NCBI GenBank assembly: GCA_907165275.2
Contig: OU015650.1
Location: 2,510,001 to 2,574,000, forward strand
Length of the DNA: 64,000 bases
Origin: Zygaena filipendulae
Taxonomy: Eukaryota > Arthropoda > Insecta > Lepidoptera > Zygaenidae
Direction of reading: 5' to 3'
Positions 52,417-62,964 of this stretch are shown here, one piece after another (positions within the stretch are counted from its first letter, which is position 1; every line of letters begins with the position of its first letter). The notes beneath the pieces were generated by a model, which was not told where the DNA came from, ran no database searches, and saw nothing but the letters and a program-made list of their open reading frames with translations. The position numbers were made by a program, and so were the translations under genes.

Positions 52417-53489
52417 TCTATAATATAATAATACGATATCGCTTTAGAAAACTAAGAAACTAATCGACATGTCACGTGGTCACCAAAAAAATTCTATATT
52501 CAAAACTTCAAGTTTTCTATAGCGATAACGACTAATACATTAAAACTTGTCTAAAGAAGCAGAAATGGTGCTTTTCCTTGAACTTTTTTTTTAATTACAA
52601 GAAGACCTGTTGTGGAATAGAATTTAGATATCAAAGAATGGATACATTATTTTTAGAACATTGAGCATGCAGTTGCACATGCACAGTAAATGACAAAGTA
52701 GTTACCTACCGTTATCAACTATTTTACCTATTTTACAAGTACTTACGATGAATAATCTAGTAGTTTCGAAATAGAGGCCCTTGATAAAAATAGATATAAT
52801 AAAAAACAATTCTAAATAAAACACATGAACTTAAAATTATACTTATTTAAAAAAACATCCGTGTCGTATCGAGAACCTCGTATTTTTTCGAAGTCACTTA
52901 AAAAAAGTTCAGTAGGTAAATGGTATAAGCAATTAGCCTCAAAATAACGAAGTATCTACCTACTTAAACTGATTGTTTGAAACATACAAACAGATATCAC
53001 TGCCTTCGAGTTCGACATAATTGTACCTACTTGGCTTATCTATTGCTAAATAATGCATGTTTATTTTCATTGAAGCTCGTTTTCTACTTGTCTAATGACT
53101 TTATATTCTACTGGGATAATGGGTTACTCACTATATTATGACACTCAACTATAATTAATATTAAAAACCTTTTAAATTTTAATAGTTAATACAAAAAGGC
53201 AATAATTAAAATTGTAATTCAGCACCAGTTTCAGCAGTCATATAATTGATATGCGTAGACATAAGTGCTATAATCAGTATGCATATAATATAATATATAT
53301 ATATATAGAAAGATACTTCGCTGATGTGAAAAATATCAAGCCTACTTCCTATTGTAAGTAGTACCTACACAACTTTTAATTTTAAAGTACCTACTATCTC
53401 GATGTCCTCTAAAAACCAATGGTTTGGTTACACTTTACATATTGTGTAGATACTGAAATTTTCTTTAAAAGATTTTCATATCAATTTTA
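52417..53489. other. AT-rich stretch, nothing recognised
   Basis: A TA-rich run at 53286-53308 is the only low-complexity feature. No credible exons. Confidence 0.45.
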
Positions 53490-53700
53490 TTAGTTGCGTC
53501 CTCCGAATTCACGACCCAATTGCCAGTGACAGGTCGTTTGCACAATCGTGGTCAGAGCATCGACTCCGCGGCGAGTTCTGAATGAAAATTCTACCGAACG
53601 TTAAATTTTCTTTGCATACAGAAATATTCTGTTCGGGAAACGTCGCAAAATTGCGTTGTCAACAGCAGTTAGTTTTAACCGGGTTATACTCACAATAACT
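53490..53700. promoter_or_regulatory. possible regulatory block, GC-richer and unique
   Basis: GCGTCCTCCGAATTCACGAC, CAGTGACAGGTCGTTTGCAC, GACTCCGCGGCGAGTTCTG and GTCGCAAAATTGCGTTGTCA. No open frame or repeat partner. Role inferred only from composition. Confidence 0.2.
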
Positions 53701-53813
53701 ATTGTTCGTAAGTATCAAATATAATGTTGACGAAGTCTTTTCATTGGGATTATAAAAGTAAACAATAATTTAAAATATTGAAAATGTTATTAGAATATTA
53801 TACATCGTGTTAA

Positions 53814-54166
53814 TGAATTAACTGAAAACTAGAAAGTAGTTTGTTCAGAATCAACTAGCGAATCGATCGCACTATGTTATAATAGGTTAATAAAGGTTAT
53901 ATTTTTTCACTTTATCAGCACATGTCTAAATTATTTATAATACAATATCTGGCTCATACGCCGCCCGCAGCAAAAAAATTCGAACCAGTAGGTGCGGGCG
54001 TAGCGCTTGGAATTTCGTAGATAGGTCACCTCCAAACTAATCTTGAATAACTTTCAAAGTATTAATTTTTCCGACATAAAATATATTTAAATCGTGTTAT
54101 CGTTTGTTTTTTTTAAATTGGATGTATCAGGTCCGGATCCTGAAAACCTGGTTTTCAGTTAATTCA
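53814..54166 (-). mobile_element. TIR element, family D, copy 2
   Basis: Left end TGAATTAACTGAAAACTAG, right end inverted TGAATTAACTGAAAACC, a 17-bp TIR. TAA lies next to or one base from each end. Interior blocks (GCGATCGATTCGCTAG complement, GGAATTTCGTAGATAGG) match the copy at 19457 in inverted sense. Superfamily unknown. Confidence 0.7.
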
Positions 54167-54458
54167 GTAAGACGTTGCATATTTTAGGAATTCGTTATTT
54201 GTATTAATATCGAGGCCAAATTATATAATTCGGCCGTTTAAAAACGAACAGCATTTTCTATAATGACGAGAACAGAAATAGCAGTTGTTTTGTATTTGCA
54301 AGCACCCCGACGATAGGTTAGGTCGGACTATTAAGTCCAATGGTCCTACCGATAAAAATGAAATGGTACGTATAATCACGATGCATTTTCTATCATTGGT
54401 ATTGTTACTAGCAAACGGTTGAATAATAATAATGAAGAAGGAATTTATACATATAGTA
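54167..54458. other. short unique stretch, nothing recognised
   Basis: No repeats or credible exons. Confidence 0.4.
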
Positions 54459-54617
54459 CTAGCTGTTCCCCCAAGAATTCTGGGACAAAAAGTAGTACCC
54501 TATGTCCTTTTCTGTACCACTGACAACGTGTATGCAAAATTTCATAACGATCGGTTGACCCCTTAAGCTTAACAAACAAACAAACTCACTTTCGCATTTT
54601 TAATATTATAATTAGTA
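54459..54617 (-). mobile_element. Helitron-like element lacking the hairpin
   Basis: CTAG at 54459-54462, but the terminal GCGGTTTCACCCGCG hairpin is deleted (CTGTTCCCCCAAGAATTC). The rest is regular: CTATGTCCTTTTCTGTACC, CAAAATTTCATAACGATCGG and CTCACTTTCGCATTTTTAAT. Confidence 0.75.
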
Positions 54618-54859
54618 ACGATTAGGTACACGGAGTTACCAGCGAAAATGCAAGATATGGATGGCGTGAACATTCACAGTCTGAAGAAACTTCAAAACAT
54701 CTAAATATAAAAATGGGTAATAGGTACTTGGACATCGATATATTTACTTGCCACGCACCTAACAGTGGTAAATAAAAAACATAATATGATTCCTAACAAG
54801 TAACAGAAACACGGTTTTGGGTGGGTATGATAATTATTGGGCGTATAAACTTTAAAACA
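54618..54859. other. unique stretch, nothing recognised
   Basis: No repeats or credible exons. Confidence 0.4.
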
Positions 54860-55140
54860 ACGACTTTCTATTGTTGCTTCACCGTTACGGATTATGGATT
54901 TGCGATAAGCAATTTGCGAAAAGTTCCTTGTTTCTAATTGTGGATGATAAAAAAAAGTGTCGATGTGCAGTCACGCTTGCACATTAGTTATGATGGACGT
55001 AAGTATCAAATCAGTGTATTTGCAGGTGCGTTTTTCACTTTAATACGGCCGCTATAATCCATTAAAGGTTGATCAAACACGATACAATCCAATTATTCGT
55101 GGTTGGTTAACTAGCGTTGCACGAAGTTAGCACGCCAGAT
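54860..55140. promoter_or_regulatory. possible regulatory block: TCF-like and C/EBP-like words
   Basis: GATAAGCAATTTGCGAAAAG, TGCAGTCACGCTTGCACATT, CACTTTAATACGGCCGCTAT, ATTAAAGGTTGATCAAACAC (contains a TCF-like GATCAAA) and GTTGGTTAACTAGCGTTGCA. Unique in the window. Motif evidence only. Confidence 0.28.
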
Positions 55141-55293
55141 TAAATTTCTTCATTCATTTGTAGATATGTGTAAAATAACATTGATTAAGATAGTGTTATT
55201 GAGTTGCGCCAAAGATTTTACCTTGAAGAGACTCACTCCATTAATTTCAAACGAGACTCTACAATATATAGGATCCGTAATTTGGTCGTAATA

Positions 55294-55514
55294 TCCTACT
55301 AATATTATAATCGTGAAAGTTTGTAAGAATGTATGGATGGATGGATGGATGGATGGATGGATGGATGGATGTTTGTTACTCTTTCACGCAAAAACTACTG
55401 TATGGATTTAAATGAAACTTTACAATAATATAGCTTATACATAGGGTACTTTTTATCGCGGAATTCCCGCGGAAACTCTGAAATTAACGCGGGTGAACCT
55501 CGGGGCACAACCAG
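55294..55514 (+). mobile_element. Helitron-like element carrying an expanded (ATGG)n tract
   Basis: TCCTACTAATATTATAATCG, then the ATGG microsatellite, GTTACTCTTTCACGCAAAAA, GGATTTAAATGAAACTTTAC, GGAATTCCCGCGGAAACTC and the end CACAACCAG, where CTAG has become CCAG. Confidence 0.8.
55333..55371 (+). repeat. (ATGG)n microsatellite inside a Helitron
   Basis: Nearly ten ATGG units where sister copies have one or two GGATG words. An association of microsatellites with Lep1-type elements is known in moths. Confidence 0.9.
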
Positions 55515-56224
55515 TGCCCCATATTTACACAACAAACTGCAAAAACATAGAACGTATACGTCGATTAGCAAAATCGAAGCGATTGAAACTACCGAAAAAT
55601 TCATTAGAACTCTACCACTCACGTTGTAGATACAGTTAGTTCGCACACTATAAGAAAATTATAGGAACGTTTGAGGAACAATAATATCTTAAAACTTCCC
55701 ATTTCTTCAACTAATTATAGGCAAAACACATACATTCTGCATGCGAGTGGTAACTTCAACTGATTATCCGCTAGATATGATCTGTTGGATCTCTTCAATA
55801 CTAACGTGGTAATGGCGAGACGTAGGCTTGGTGATGATTTCTTCTGTCCATAATTAATTATTTATAATAATATATACTATTTTGAAGGTATTGAGTATAT
55901 GCGAGATGTGATTAGGCAGTTTACACTTGTACTGTGAATTGTACGACGCTATGTGCTGTTTTGTTAGTCTGAACTCAGTCAAAATGTGAAGACCTATAAT
56001 TAGCCATTTGTTTTCTATAGAATTTATGCATAGAAATTTAAGTGTGCTGCTGGTCTTCCTAGTAAATAAATAAACAAATAAATAAATAGAGTTATAGTAA
56101 TGTTAGTAAGTAGGTATCTATGAAATTACGTTTTGAAATTTTATTTCTATTATTAGAATAATATTATTATTTTGTGTTCTTATTATGCTTCGTTTTATTT
56201 GTAATATTGAATTGAGGCACACCA
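55515..56224. other. AT-rich stretch, nothing recognised
   Basis: Ends in an (AAAT)n-type tract at 56064-56090 preceded by GTGCTGCTGGTCTTCCTAG, perhaps a LINE tail. Confidence 0.4.
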
Positions 56225-56361
56225 GCGGGGTTAGCCAAGTTGATATTCTACCGTGGTCACGCAAAATTATTTTGATTGACTGACCAAGTGACATGACACG
56301 ATCCGTTACATAAGTTTCGTATGCGTTAACGATTGTAAAATGTCAACTTGGGTAACCCCGC
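56225..56361. mobile_element. 137-bp MITE with GCGGGGTTA ends
   Basis: Left arm GCGGGGTTAGCCAAGTTGAT, then ATTCTACCGT. Right arm inverted GCGGGGTTACCCAAGTTGAC, then ATTTTACAAT. That gives a TIR of about 25-30 bp with a few mismatches. The sequence just outside is CA or CCA on the left and AGA on the right, with no clear duplication. Only one copy in the window. Confidence 0.65.
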
Positions 56362-57344
56362 AGATCAGCCTATTCTCCTGTTGCAGGACTGCTGGAAGAA
56401 ACTCCACTCATGACATGATATGTAAGTATAATATACACATGATTACTTTTATAGTTACCAATTTCTATCTTTTATGTAGTCTTTGTGTGCAGTTATTGTT
56501 AAATGTATAAAATAAATAAACATTTAACCTGTTGAAATAACTCAAAACCGACATCACAGGAGGGGGAACGCTGCCAGTATCTTCGGAACCTTGCCTACAG
56601 GGACTCCTTTTAATAATATATTTTAGTTTTATTTTAGGTTAGGTTAAGTTTAGTTTTAGTTTATTAACATTTAGAAGGTACTTTTTATTTATTTGACATT
56701 AAAATTACTCAAAATTCAGGTAGGACTGAGGAAATACTCGAAGGAGAGGAAATAAAACAGTTCAACTACCTAAGTCATGTTATTATTGTAATAAATAGGG
56801 ACATTTCACTTGTGTACCTTCGAATGATTTACAGTCTGTAAAAGTTTTACTCTTCCATGGAACTTTATCAATCGGTACTTTACAGGATAGCTCATGTTGA
56901 TATCTGTAAAATATAATTAAATCTATAATTCACATATAATATCATAATAATCATAGAGAGTATTTTATCGCAATCGGTCCTTGAATAGAGGTGTACCTAT
57001 CAGTGTTAAACCTTAAAGTCTAAAGTACAAAGACTAGATTTTGCTTGCGACTACACTCGCGTGGTATTCCGAAGTGCGATTGTTAATTGACATAACTCCT
57101 CTTTCCGTGAACCGATTGCTGTGTATTTAAGTTGCATTATAAGAAAGGCAAGTGCAAGAACCCCATTCAATTCTGTCCTGTAGTTTTACGTGATGCGCTT
57201 ACAAACATAACGATTCATTAATATAATACGAGGATTCCTCATTAAAGTGAGTAGGGTAGGTACAATGCCTTGAATGTTAGTTGAAAATTGTACATACTCT
57301 TTATTATTTTGTGTTAGACTACTTTTTTTCTCAGTCAATACTGA
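56362..57344. other. stretch without recognised element
   Basis: At 56634-56647 TTTAGGTTAGGTTA contains two and a half insect telomere units (TTAGG), the longest such match noted here. GGGAACGCTGCCAGTATCTTC upstream may be a LINE tail. No credible exon. Confidence 0.4.
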
Positions 57345-57524
57345 TATAGTAAATACGAATGTCAGGCTTTTTGTTTGTTATACTTTCATGCCAACCTGCC
57401 GACATGAAATTTTGCATGTACACGTTGTCATGGGTACAGAAAAAGGTCATATTATATTTTTTTATTCCGAAATTCCCACAGGAACTACGAAAACAACGCG
57501 GGTGTAACCGTGGGGTACAGCTAG
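57345..57524 (+). mobile_element. Helitron-like element, moderately decayed
   Basis: GTAAATACGAATGTCAGGCT, ATGAAATTTTGCATGTACAC, TTCCGAAATTCCCACAGGAA, AACGCGGGTGTAACCGTGG and CTAG at 57521-57524, followed by A instead of T. Confidence 0.7.
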
Positions 57525-58149
57525 AACATAAAGAATAGGTTTTGTTTTTTGCACTGTCAAAATTATAAGTAACTACCCTTCTACATTCTTATACCTGCTT
57601 AAGGGATGCCTCAAAATGGTCCTTCGTCAGCGTACAAATTGCGTCATATTAGTGAATTTTAAGAATGAACCGTATTCAGTTGAATATAATCAAAGCCGTA
57701 TTCTTTGTTTTTTACACAAAAAGAAAATTCTGGCCAGATATTTTATGCAATATGGGTAGGTATTGCTTTTCTACAATGTATATACATATTAAGTTACATA
57801 CTATAATATCATCACTGATATCAAAGCTTGGTTTAAAATTTGTAATTTTACTTTCGTCGTATCGTATACTTGTTTCTTTTTATTTATTGTGGGCCACCAA
57901 GCAAGCACTCAATGGTATTAATATACACTCCAACTAGATAAGCTGTTAAGTCTTCGTTCGTCTTCTTAATTTTCCATGCAAAGAGCGAAGCAGACAATAA
58001 CTATTCAGAAGTGACCGGCTCTTGAGTAGCGATTATAGGCCTAAGAAGCGATTTTTGGTCATTCAAGGCGAACAGGAAAAAAAGTGAATTTAAGAGGGTG
58101 AAACTGAGAGGATACGTCTAATATTTACATAGACAGACATACCTACTAC
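57525..58149. other. AT-rich stretch, nothing recognised
   Basis: A 90-codon frame at 57665-57937 is rich in F, I, L and Y, as expected of AT-rich noise, and has no motif. Confidence 0.45.
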
Positions 58150-58211
58150 CTTAGATAAATGATTGGTCTCCGCTGCGCTCCAGCGCAGCGGAGACCAATC
58201 ATTTATCTAAG
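58150..58211. mobile_element. perfect 62-bp palindrome with 8-bp flanking repeats
   Basis: Arms 58150-58179 and 58182-58211 are perfect 30-bp inverses around the two bases CC. Each arm starts CTTAGATAAATGATTGG and ends CTGCGCT. CCTACTAC lies immediately on both sides (58142-58149 and 58212-58219). An exact 8-bp direct repeat at both borders is what hAT- or Merlin-type insertions leave, so this may be a MITE reduced to its two terminal repeats. Confidence 0.7.
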
Positions 58212-59379
58212 CCTACTACGTTATGTAGACAGGCAAGTTTTTTTTCCTTTAGTATTAAGTAAGGTCAAGCATGTTCGACATAACTATTATAAGATAATTA
58301 CGGCTGCTATAGAGAACGACGTCACGTCAGTAATAATATATCCAGTGGTAGGTACCTAAAACGTGCAGACAAAACGATTGACATCCATGATGATGAGTTA
58401 TTTTAGTGAAGGTTATTATATTAAATAAAGGTGTCCAAAGAGTAAGTAGTATAGGTAAGGCTGTCATATATAAGATGAAAACTTTAATACATTTGAGTGT
58501 CATTAAGCTTTTTTACTAATTGCAGTATGTAACTTTTTTTTATGGTTAAACCGTTAGGTACTATCGCACGATAATGATGTGTATGGAGACAACCCTGATA
58601 CAGGATATAACTAAGATAATTATCTAAGTTATTACTAGTTATTATTACTAGTTAGTTCTTAGCTAGTACTAGGTAGCGTCTTAGTTATCTAGTAATTAAT
58701 AGAATCAAAGTCAGAAATTAATAGAAACTATAGAGAGAATTTCGAAATTTTCAACAATTATGTAGAGTCGTAGAATTTTCATTCTTCACCAATGGAATTT
58801 TTATAAATATTCCAAACAAGAGAAAATATTTTAAATCGTTAAATAATAATTAAGTAGTTATTAATTAAATATTTATTAAGTTACGAACGATACCTACTGT
58901 TGGCGATAAATTAAAAAAGAAATATTTCGAGCTTAGAAATTTAGCTTTGAAGTAGTTAAACTATAGTCTCTCTTAGAGCGGCAGCTGTGGGGTTGGATAA
59001 GTCAGTCGGTCTTTGGTTTAAATTGAAAACAAATGGAAAGTAAAACAATGGCGGTGTTATAAAAAGACTGAAAGAGTTGTAATGTTTTTTGTTTTTGTAA
59101 CATAATGTCTACTAATAAATATAGATTGCCTATAAAATACCTATTATACTTTGACATTTTTATTTAAGGTATCTTGACATGTGTACCTACGTATAAAGGT
59201 AAGCAAGAATTTAGAAAAATAATTTAATACCATCTGCATGTATTTAAATTGGACGTGTTTATGAGGGTCTAGCTCTAGACTCTAGGTACTTATTTGCAAA
59301 ATAAAGATGAGATTTGATTTTTTATTTGTATTATTACGATCTTTTTTCATACAATCTATTTTCAATAGAACCTTTCATA
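58212..59379. other. AT-rich stretch, nothing recognised
   Basis: 58595-58690 is a quasi-palindromic run of TTATCTAAGTTATTACTAG-like words. No credible exon. Confidence 0.45.
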
Positions 59380-59700
59380 GACAAGTAAGATGAAAGGTCA
59401 CACCAATGTGTTTGGTTTCGTAGAGCTGGGCCGAGCAATCAGTGCGACCATTGTAGGCCGTGCGTTGTCAGCTTTCACTAAAACGTGGGCGCTGCGAGTA
59501 CCCGCACCCGAGCCTACTATGTCTCTACATCTGAGTACCTTTTATTTACTCACACATATGGACCTCGGGGCTCGGACGTCCCGATGCATCACAACACTAC
59601 AGATAACGGCAACAAAAATGTCACCTCACTACAAAGATAGTGGTGTCGTAATCGATGAGAACCAGATATAGAGATAGCGTTTGTTTACCGGATGATTACC
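59380..59700. other. GC-richer block in the putative first intron
   Basis: GAGCTGGGCCGAGCAATCAG, GTACCCGCACCCGAGCC, TGGACCTCGGGGCTCGGAC and GCGTTTGTTTACCGG (a Fox-like site). A 93-codon plus frame (59390-59671) spans it but lacks a domain and runs antisense to the exon at 60.0 kb. A regulatory role or an unrecognised exon are both possible. Confidence 0.3.
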
Positions 59701-59956
59701 GACCTCAAGGCAACGCTTTTTGTTCGATACATTAACATTTTTTGTACTGCACCGACGCGTTTTTACTTAACGTGTTGACTCTACCGACCGACACAATGGT
59801 GTTAACACGGTTAATCGTCACATGTTGACATTGAAAGTTATGCAAGTCGTACCTGCATCCAGTTTTCAACGCAATCCTATTTGATAACAAAGGGACGATG
59901 TAGAGACGCGTACTCTGATAGAAGCCGTGAAATGTCGTATTTAAGAACCCCCTTAC

Positions 59957-60022
59957 CTCTGTCGCTCGAACGTATCCTGCGAGGACTACACAAGACAGCC
60001 ATAGGTATATCCTTAAATGCAT
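59957..60022 (-). CDS. first coding exon of a putative secreted or membrane protein (signal peptide)
   Basis: Minus strand. The ATG at 60022-60020 opens 22 codons. They begin MHLRIYLW, continue with a hydrophobic core LWLSCVVLAGY, and end V-R-A-T-E. This is a classic signal peptide, with V at -3 and A at -1 of a likely cleavage site after residue 20. The exon ends GAG in phase 0, directly followed by GTAAGG (59956-59951), a strong splice donor. The upstream frame is closed by TAG at about 60095-60093, so this ATG is the first in frame. GTG-rich sequence before it resembles an insect 5' UTR. The mature protein, and hence the family, cannot be read because the next exon was not found at lower coordinates. 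It could still be a chance reading frame, but ATG, signal peptide and donor in register make that less likely. Confidence 0.5.
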
Positions 60023-60450
60023 TACAAGTAATGTCAACCGACCCGGTCGCACCAGCAGTACACCACAACAACACTAGCAACGATCACAACACTGAACCAA
60101 TTTGCTGTTATGTTATTACACTGACACCATGCACACGGCCACAAAAACACGCGGGAGGGACGTGCTCCGTCGATTTGTGACACAAGTAAACTGGCTGTAG
60201 TTCGGCGCTCGCTTCAGGGCGTTTGGGGCGCGGGCTTCGCGTCATCTGCCGCTAACGTCGGACTGGGTCGGTCGGTCGTCGCCCGCACGTCGATGTCGTT
60301 GGAAGCTCTATTTCGCATCACGCACTCTGATTTATTACGCTCTACGCTGCCATACTTGAAATGTACGATACATAAAATCCCGAAATTCTTCATTCTCACG
60401 AGTCGTCATATCGATCGGCCGCCACTCTTCGCTCCTCGCGTTTAAAATGC
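60023..60450 (-). promoter_or_regulatory. putative 5' UTR and CpG-rich promoter of the signal-peptide exon
   Basis: Minus strand reading. Initiator-like TCAGTG words occur in TTGGTTCAGTGTTGTGATCG and GGTGTCAGTGTAATAAC, 80-130 bases before the ATG. Further upstream the DNA is unusually GC- and CpG-rich (GGCGACGACCGACCGACCC in the 60.27 kb region). A short upstream frame, ATGGTGTCAGTGTAA, would lie in the leader if transcription starts above it. I see no TATA box. The start site is not fixed. Confidence 0.35.
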
Positions 60451-60744
60451 ACGATAACTTAACTCGACTGTTCACGGACTGTTTCTAAAATTGGCCACCG
60501 CCGAACGGAAATATCAGTGGAGTATTTGCTAGGGCGACGACCGTCTGATCAAATACGTCCCTTTGAAGAAAAGTCAAAACAAACGAACTAGGCACGGTTT
60601 GAATGATTCTTGAAATGACACATAAAAATGATTTGTGAAGTAGCCGATTGTGAATATTTAAAAAACAAATCTTGAACTGTAGGTAGAGCCGTAGCTAAGT
60701 AGTGAGTAGATATTGCTATTAGAATTCGAAGTTTACCTTTCCTT
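60451..60744. other. promoter-distal flank, unassigned
   Basis: Starts GC-richer (GGCCACCGCCGAACGGAAAT) and turns AT-rich after 60600. No repeats or credible exon. Confidence 0.35.
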
Positions 60745-60995
60745 CTTTTTTTAGAATAGGGGGCAAATGGGCAGGTGGCACACCTGATGGTAAGTGATTA
60801 CCGCCGATCAGACATCTGCAACACCATGAGACATGCACGTACGTTGCCGACCTGGAATGAGAACTGACTTTCAAGTGAGGCTGCCGGAACACACCGTCAC
60901 CGTTACCAATTAGCGACTGATTCACCTTGAAGGTGATAGCTAGCCAGCCGGGCACTAGAAAGTGCCCTACCACCATGCTATGGTTTCCTCACGAT
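60745..60995 (-). mobile_element. poly-A retroelement 3' part, copy 3
   Basis: GGGGGCAAATGGGCAGGTGG, CACACCTGATGGTAAGTG, ATTACCGCCGATCAGACATC, GGCTGCCGGAACACACCG, GTGATAGCTAGCCAGCCG and AAGTGCCCTACCACCATGC. Same orientation and similar length as the 49509 copy, more diverged, with the poly-A partly eroded. It lies about 0.7 kb from the signal-peptide exon, on its promoter side. Confidence 0.7.
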
Positions 60996-61547
60996 TTTTT
61001 CCTTCACCGACAGCTCAAGCCATGAAACTCATTGTTAAACATACCGCGCGTTTGATCTCAACACACCAACCACTGACCTATCATCGCTGTATCTCGTTGA
61101 CTTATAATATGACTAAATGGTTGTTGCAGGGTGAAAGTCATACCGAACACACGCGTGTCGCGTGAAGTCTTCGTTATTTCAGTCACTTTTCAGCATCTAT
61201 TTTGGACCCCGAGCAGGAAACTGGCTTTGAAGAGAGCCATGTTTTAACTTGGGGAACAATCTAACATTGTCATTGGCGTTTCGCCATAATTGAAGAAGTA
61301 GATGAAGAAATTTTTATTACTAAGAAACGTTGTCATTGGCAAATTATAATTATAGACGCCATTATTAAAGAAGAAGAAGAATATGACTAAATCAAATATC
61401 GAATTTACAAAACTTGTCCACTAAACTTATCTAAAGACATACCTATAATATTTCGTGAAATTAGTCAACAGGATTAAAATGACTAGGATATATTTTAATT
61501 TAAAAAGTAACGTTTTAACTAGTTATATATTTATTAACCGTGCAACT
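60996..61547. other. stretch with an approximate duplication
   Basis: CATTGTCATTGGCGTTTCGC at 61265 and ACGTTGTCATTGGCAAATTA at 61328 begin two similar 50-bp segments that end in AAGAAG-rich sequence. Otherwise nothing recognised. Confidence 0.4.
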
Positions 61548-61816
61548 AATGGGCATGATGACTAGATGACAAATAAATAAATAATACTTAAATAAAAAAT
61601 ATAGATATTGGACGACTATTTTTCCTTTCTTTGTGTAGGTAATCAAAAAATAACGTCAATACATTGAGTTGAAACTCCGTGTGACGTCACATAGGTAGTA
61701 CACTTTATACTTAGTTATGACGTCCTAAACTTTAATTCGCTTTATCTATTAATTTTTTTATTGTCTGACGGACTAAATGGAAGTTTGGATTTTTATATTT
61801 TGTCATAATGCCCATT
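61548..61816 (+). mobile_element. TIR element, family A, copy 7
   Basis: Ends AATGGGCATGATGACTAG and, inverted, AATGGGCATTATGACAAAA. One intact TGACGTCA (61682-61689); the other has become TGACGTCC. GTCTGACGGACTAAATGG is present in the right arm. Confidence 0.75.
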
Positions 61817-62195
61817 CTATTGTATAAATAAATCTGTAAATTATTAGTTACTGTAGGTATGGCTGTTGTGGATATTTAATCATTGTATGCATGTTACTAA
61901 GTAACTACTAAATACTAATTAACAAAGCGTAGTTAGTTTAAAAACTCAAACTTACCACGAATTTAACTCTACTCTTTATACTGATTTAACTTTTCATAAT
62001 TAATTAACAATAATTTACCTACATGTCTAGTTATATTATGTTATTATTGTTTGTGTCTACACTTGCATTTATGTCGAGAAAAAAGTAGGTAGGTAACCAT
62101 TACCGTGAAAAAAATTATACAATGTACCTAATTGAGCGTCAGAACTCTTTAATTAACTAATTTTAAACAATCACATAAAATGGTTTTTATGTTTT
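61817..62195. other. AT-rich stretch, nothing recognised
   Basis: No repeats or credible exons. Confidence 0.45.
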
Positions 62196-62290
62196 TATTT
62201 ATTTAAAGGAGTTTATTGCACTTTACAAAAGGCGAACTTAATGCCTAAGGCATTCTCTACCAGTCAACGTTTTGGCTAGGTGATATTTTA
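62196..62290 (-). mobile_element. 5'-truncated LINE, 3' end only, minus strand
   Basis: On the minus strand: AGAATGCCTTAGGCATTAAG, TTCGCCTTTTGTAAAGTGC, then AATAAACTCCTTTAAATAAA. The words CCTTAGGCATTAAGTTCGCC followed by TGCAATAAA are typical of a common lepidopteran LINE 3' end. Confidence 0.65.
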
Positions 62291-62473
62291 GTGGCAGGTT
62301 ACAGAATAAAATACCAAAAATATATAATACTTAGGTATATTACCTTATATTTTATTGTGTCGTGAATAAATTAAAAACCTCTTCCATGAAAAGTGGCAAG
62401 CTATTATTTGAACTGAGTGCTGACACCGACATTTTAATAATTATGTACTAACCTAATGAACTCTACCTTCTCA

Positions 62474-62711
62474 AAAAAGAGTTTGGTTGAACGCGCTAAT
62501 CTCAGGAACTAGGTACGAATTAAAAAAATTAATAATTTTTGTTTCGGATTCGAGGAAGGCTATACGTTATAGACATCACGCTACAACCAATAGGAGCGGA
62601 GCATCACTAAAAAAATGTTGCAAAAACGGAAAAAATTATTCCTTCTGAGAGCTTCCGTTGCGTACGCTCCGTAAACGGTTAAAGTTACGTGAAACCGCGG
62701 GGCACAGCTAG
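62474..62711 (+). mobile_element. Helitron-like element, GAACGCGCTAATC subtype, copy 2
   Basis: GTTGAACGCGCTAATCTCAG, CGAGGAAGGCTATACGTTAT, CAATAGGAGCGGAGCATCAC, TTCCGTTGCGTACGCTCCGT, and CACAGCTAG then T. The 5' terminus is lost. Confidence 0.75.
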
Positions 62712-62964
62712 TAATCTATAAGAACACTTGCAAGAATTTTATACTGTTTTCATATTATCCTGGAAATAGTACCGGTGTTCTAATTATAACCAGTTTAAAA
62801 AAATTCGCATAAACCGACAGATTTCCGTAAAAATACTTTACCAAAAATGAAAAAGAATATTCTCTCAATCCTATATCCTGTTTTTGTTTTACATGGATTA
62901 GCTTTACGAATAACAATGTAGGTATAACAAAATATTATTTTCATCTCTACACATATCACTACAA

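Noticed and set aside
59390..59671. 93-codon plus-strand open frame in GC-richer DNA
   Set aside because: Starts with ATG and is open, but has no motif and runs antisense to the better-supported signal-peptide exon. Kept only as a GC-rich block.
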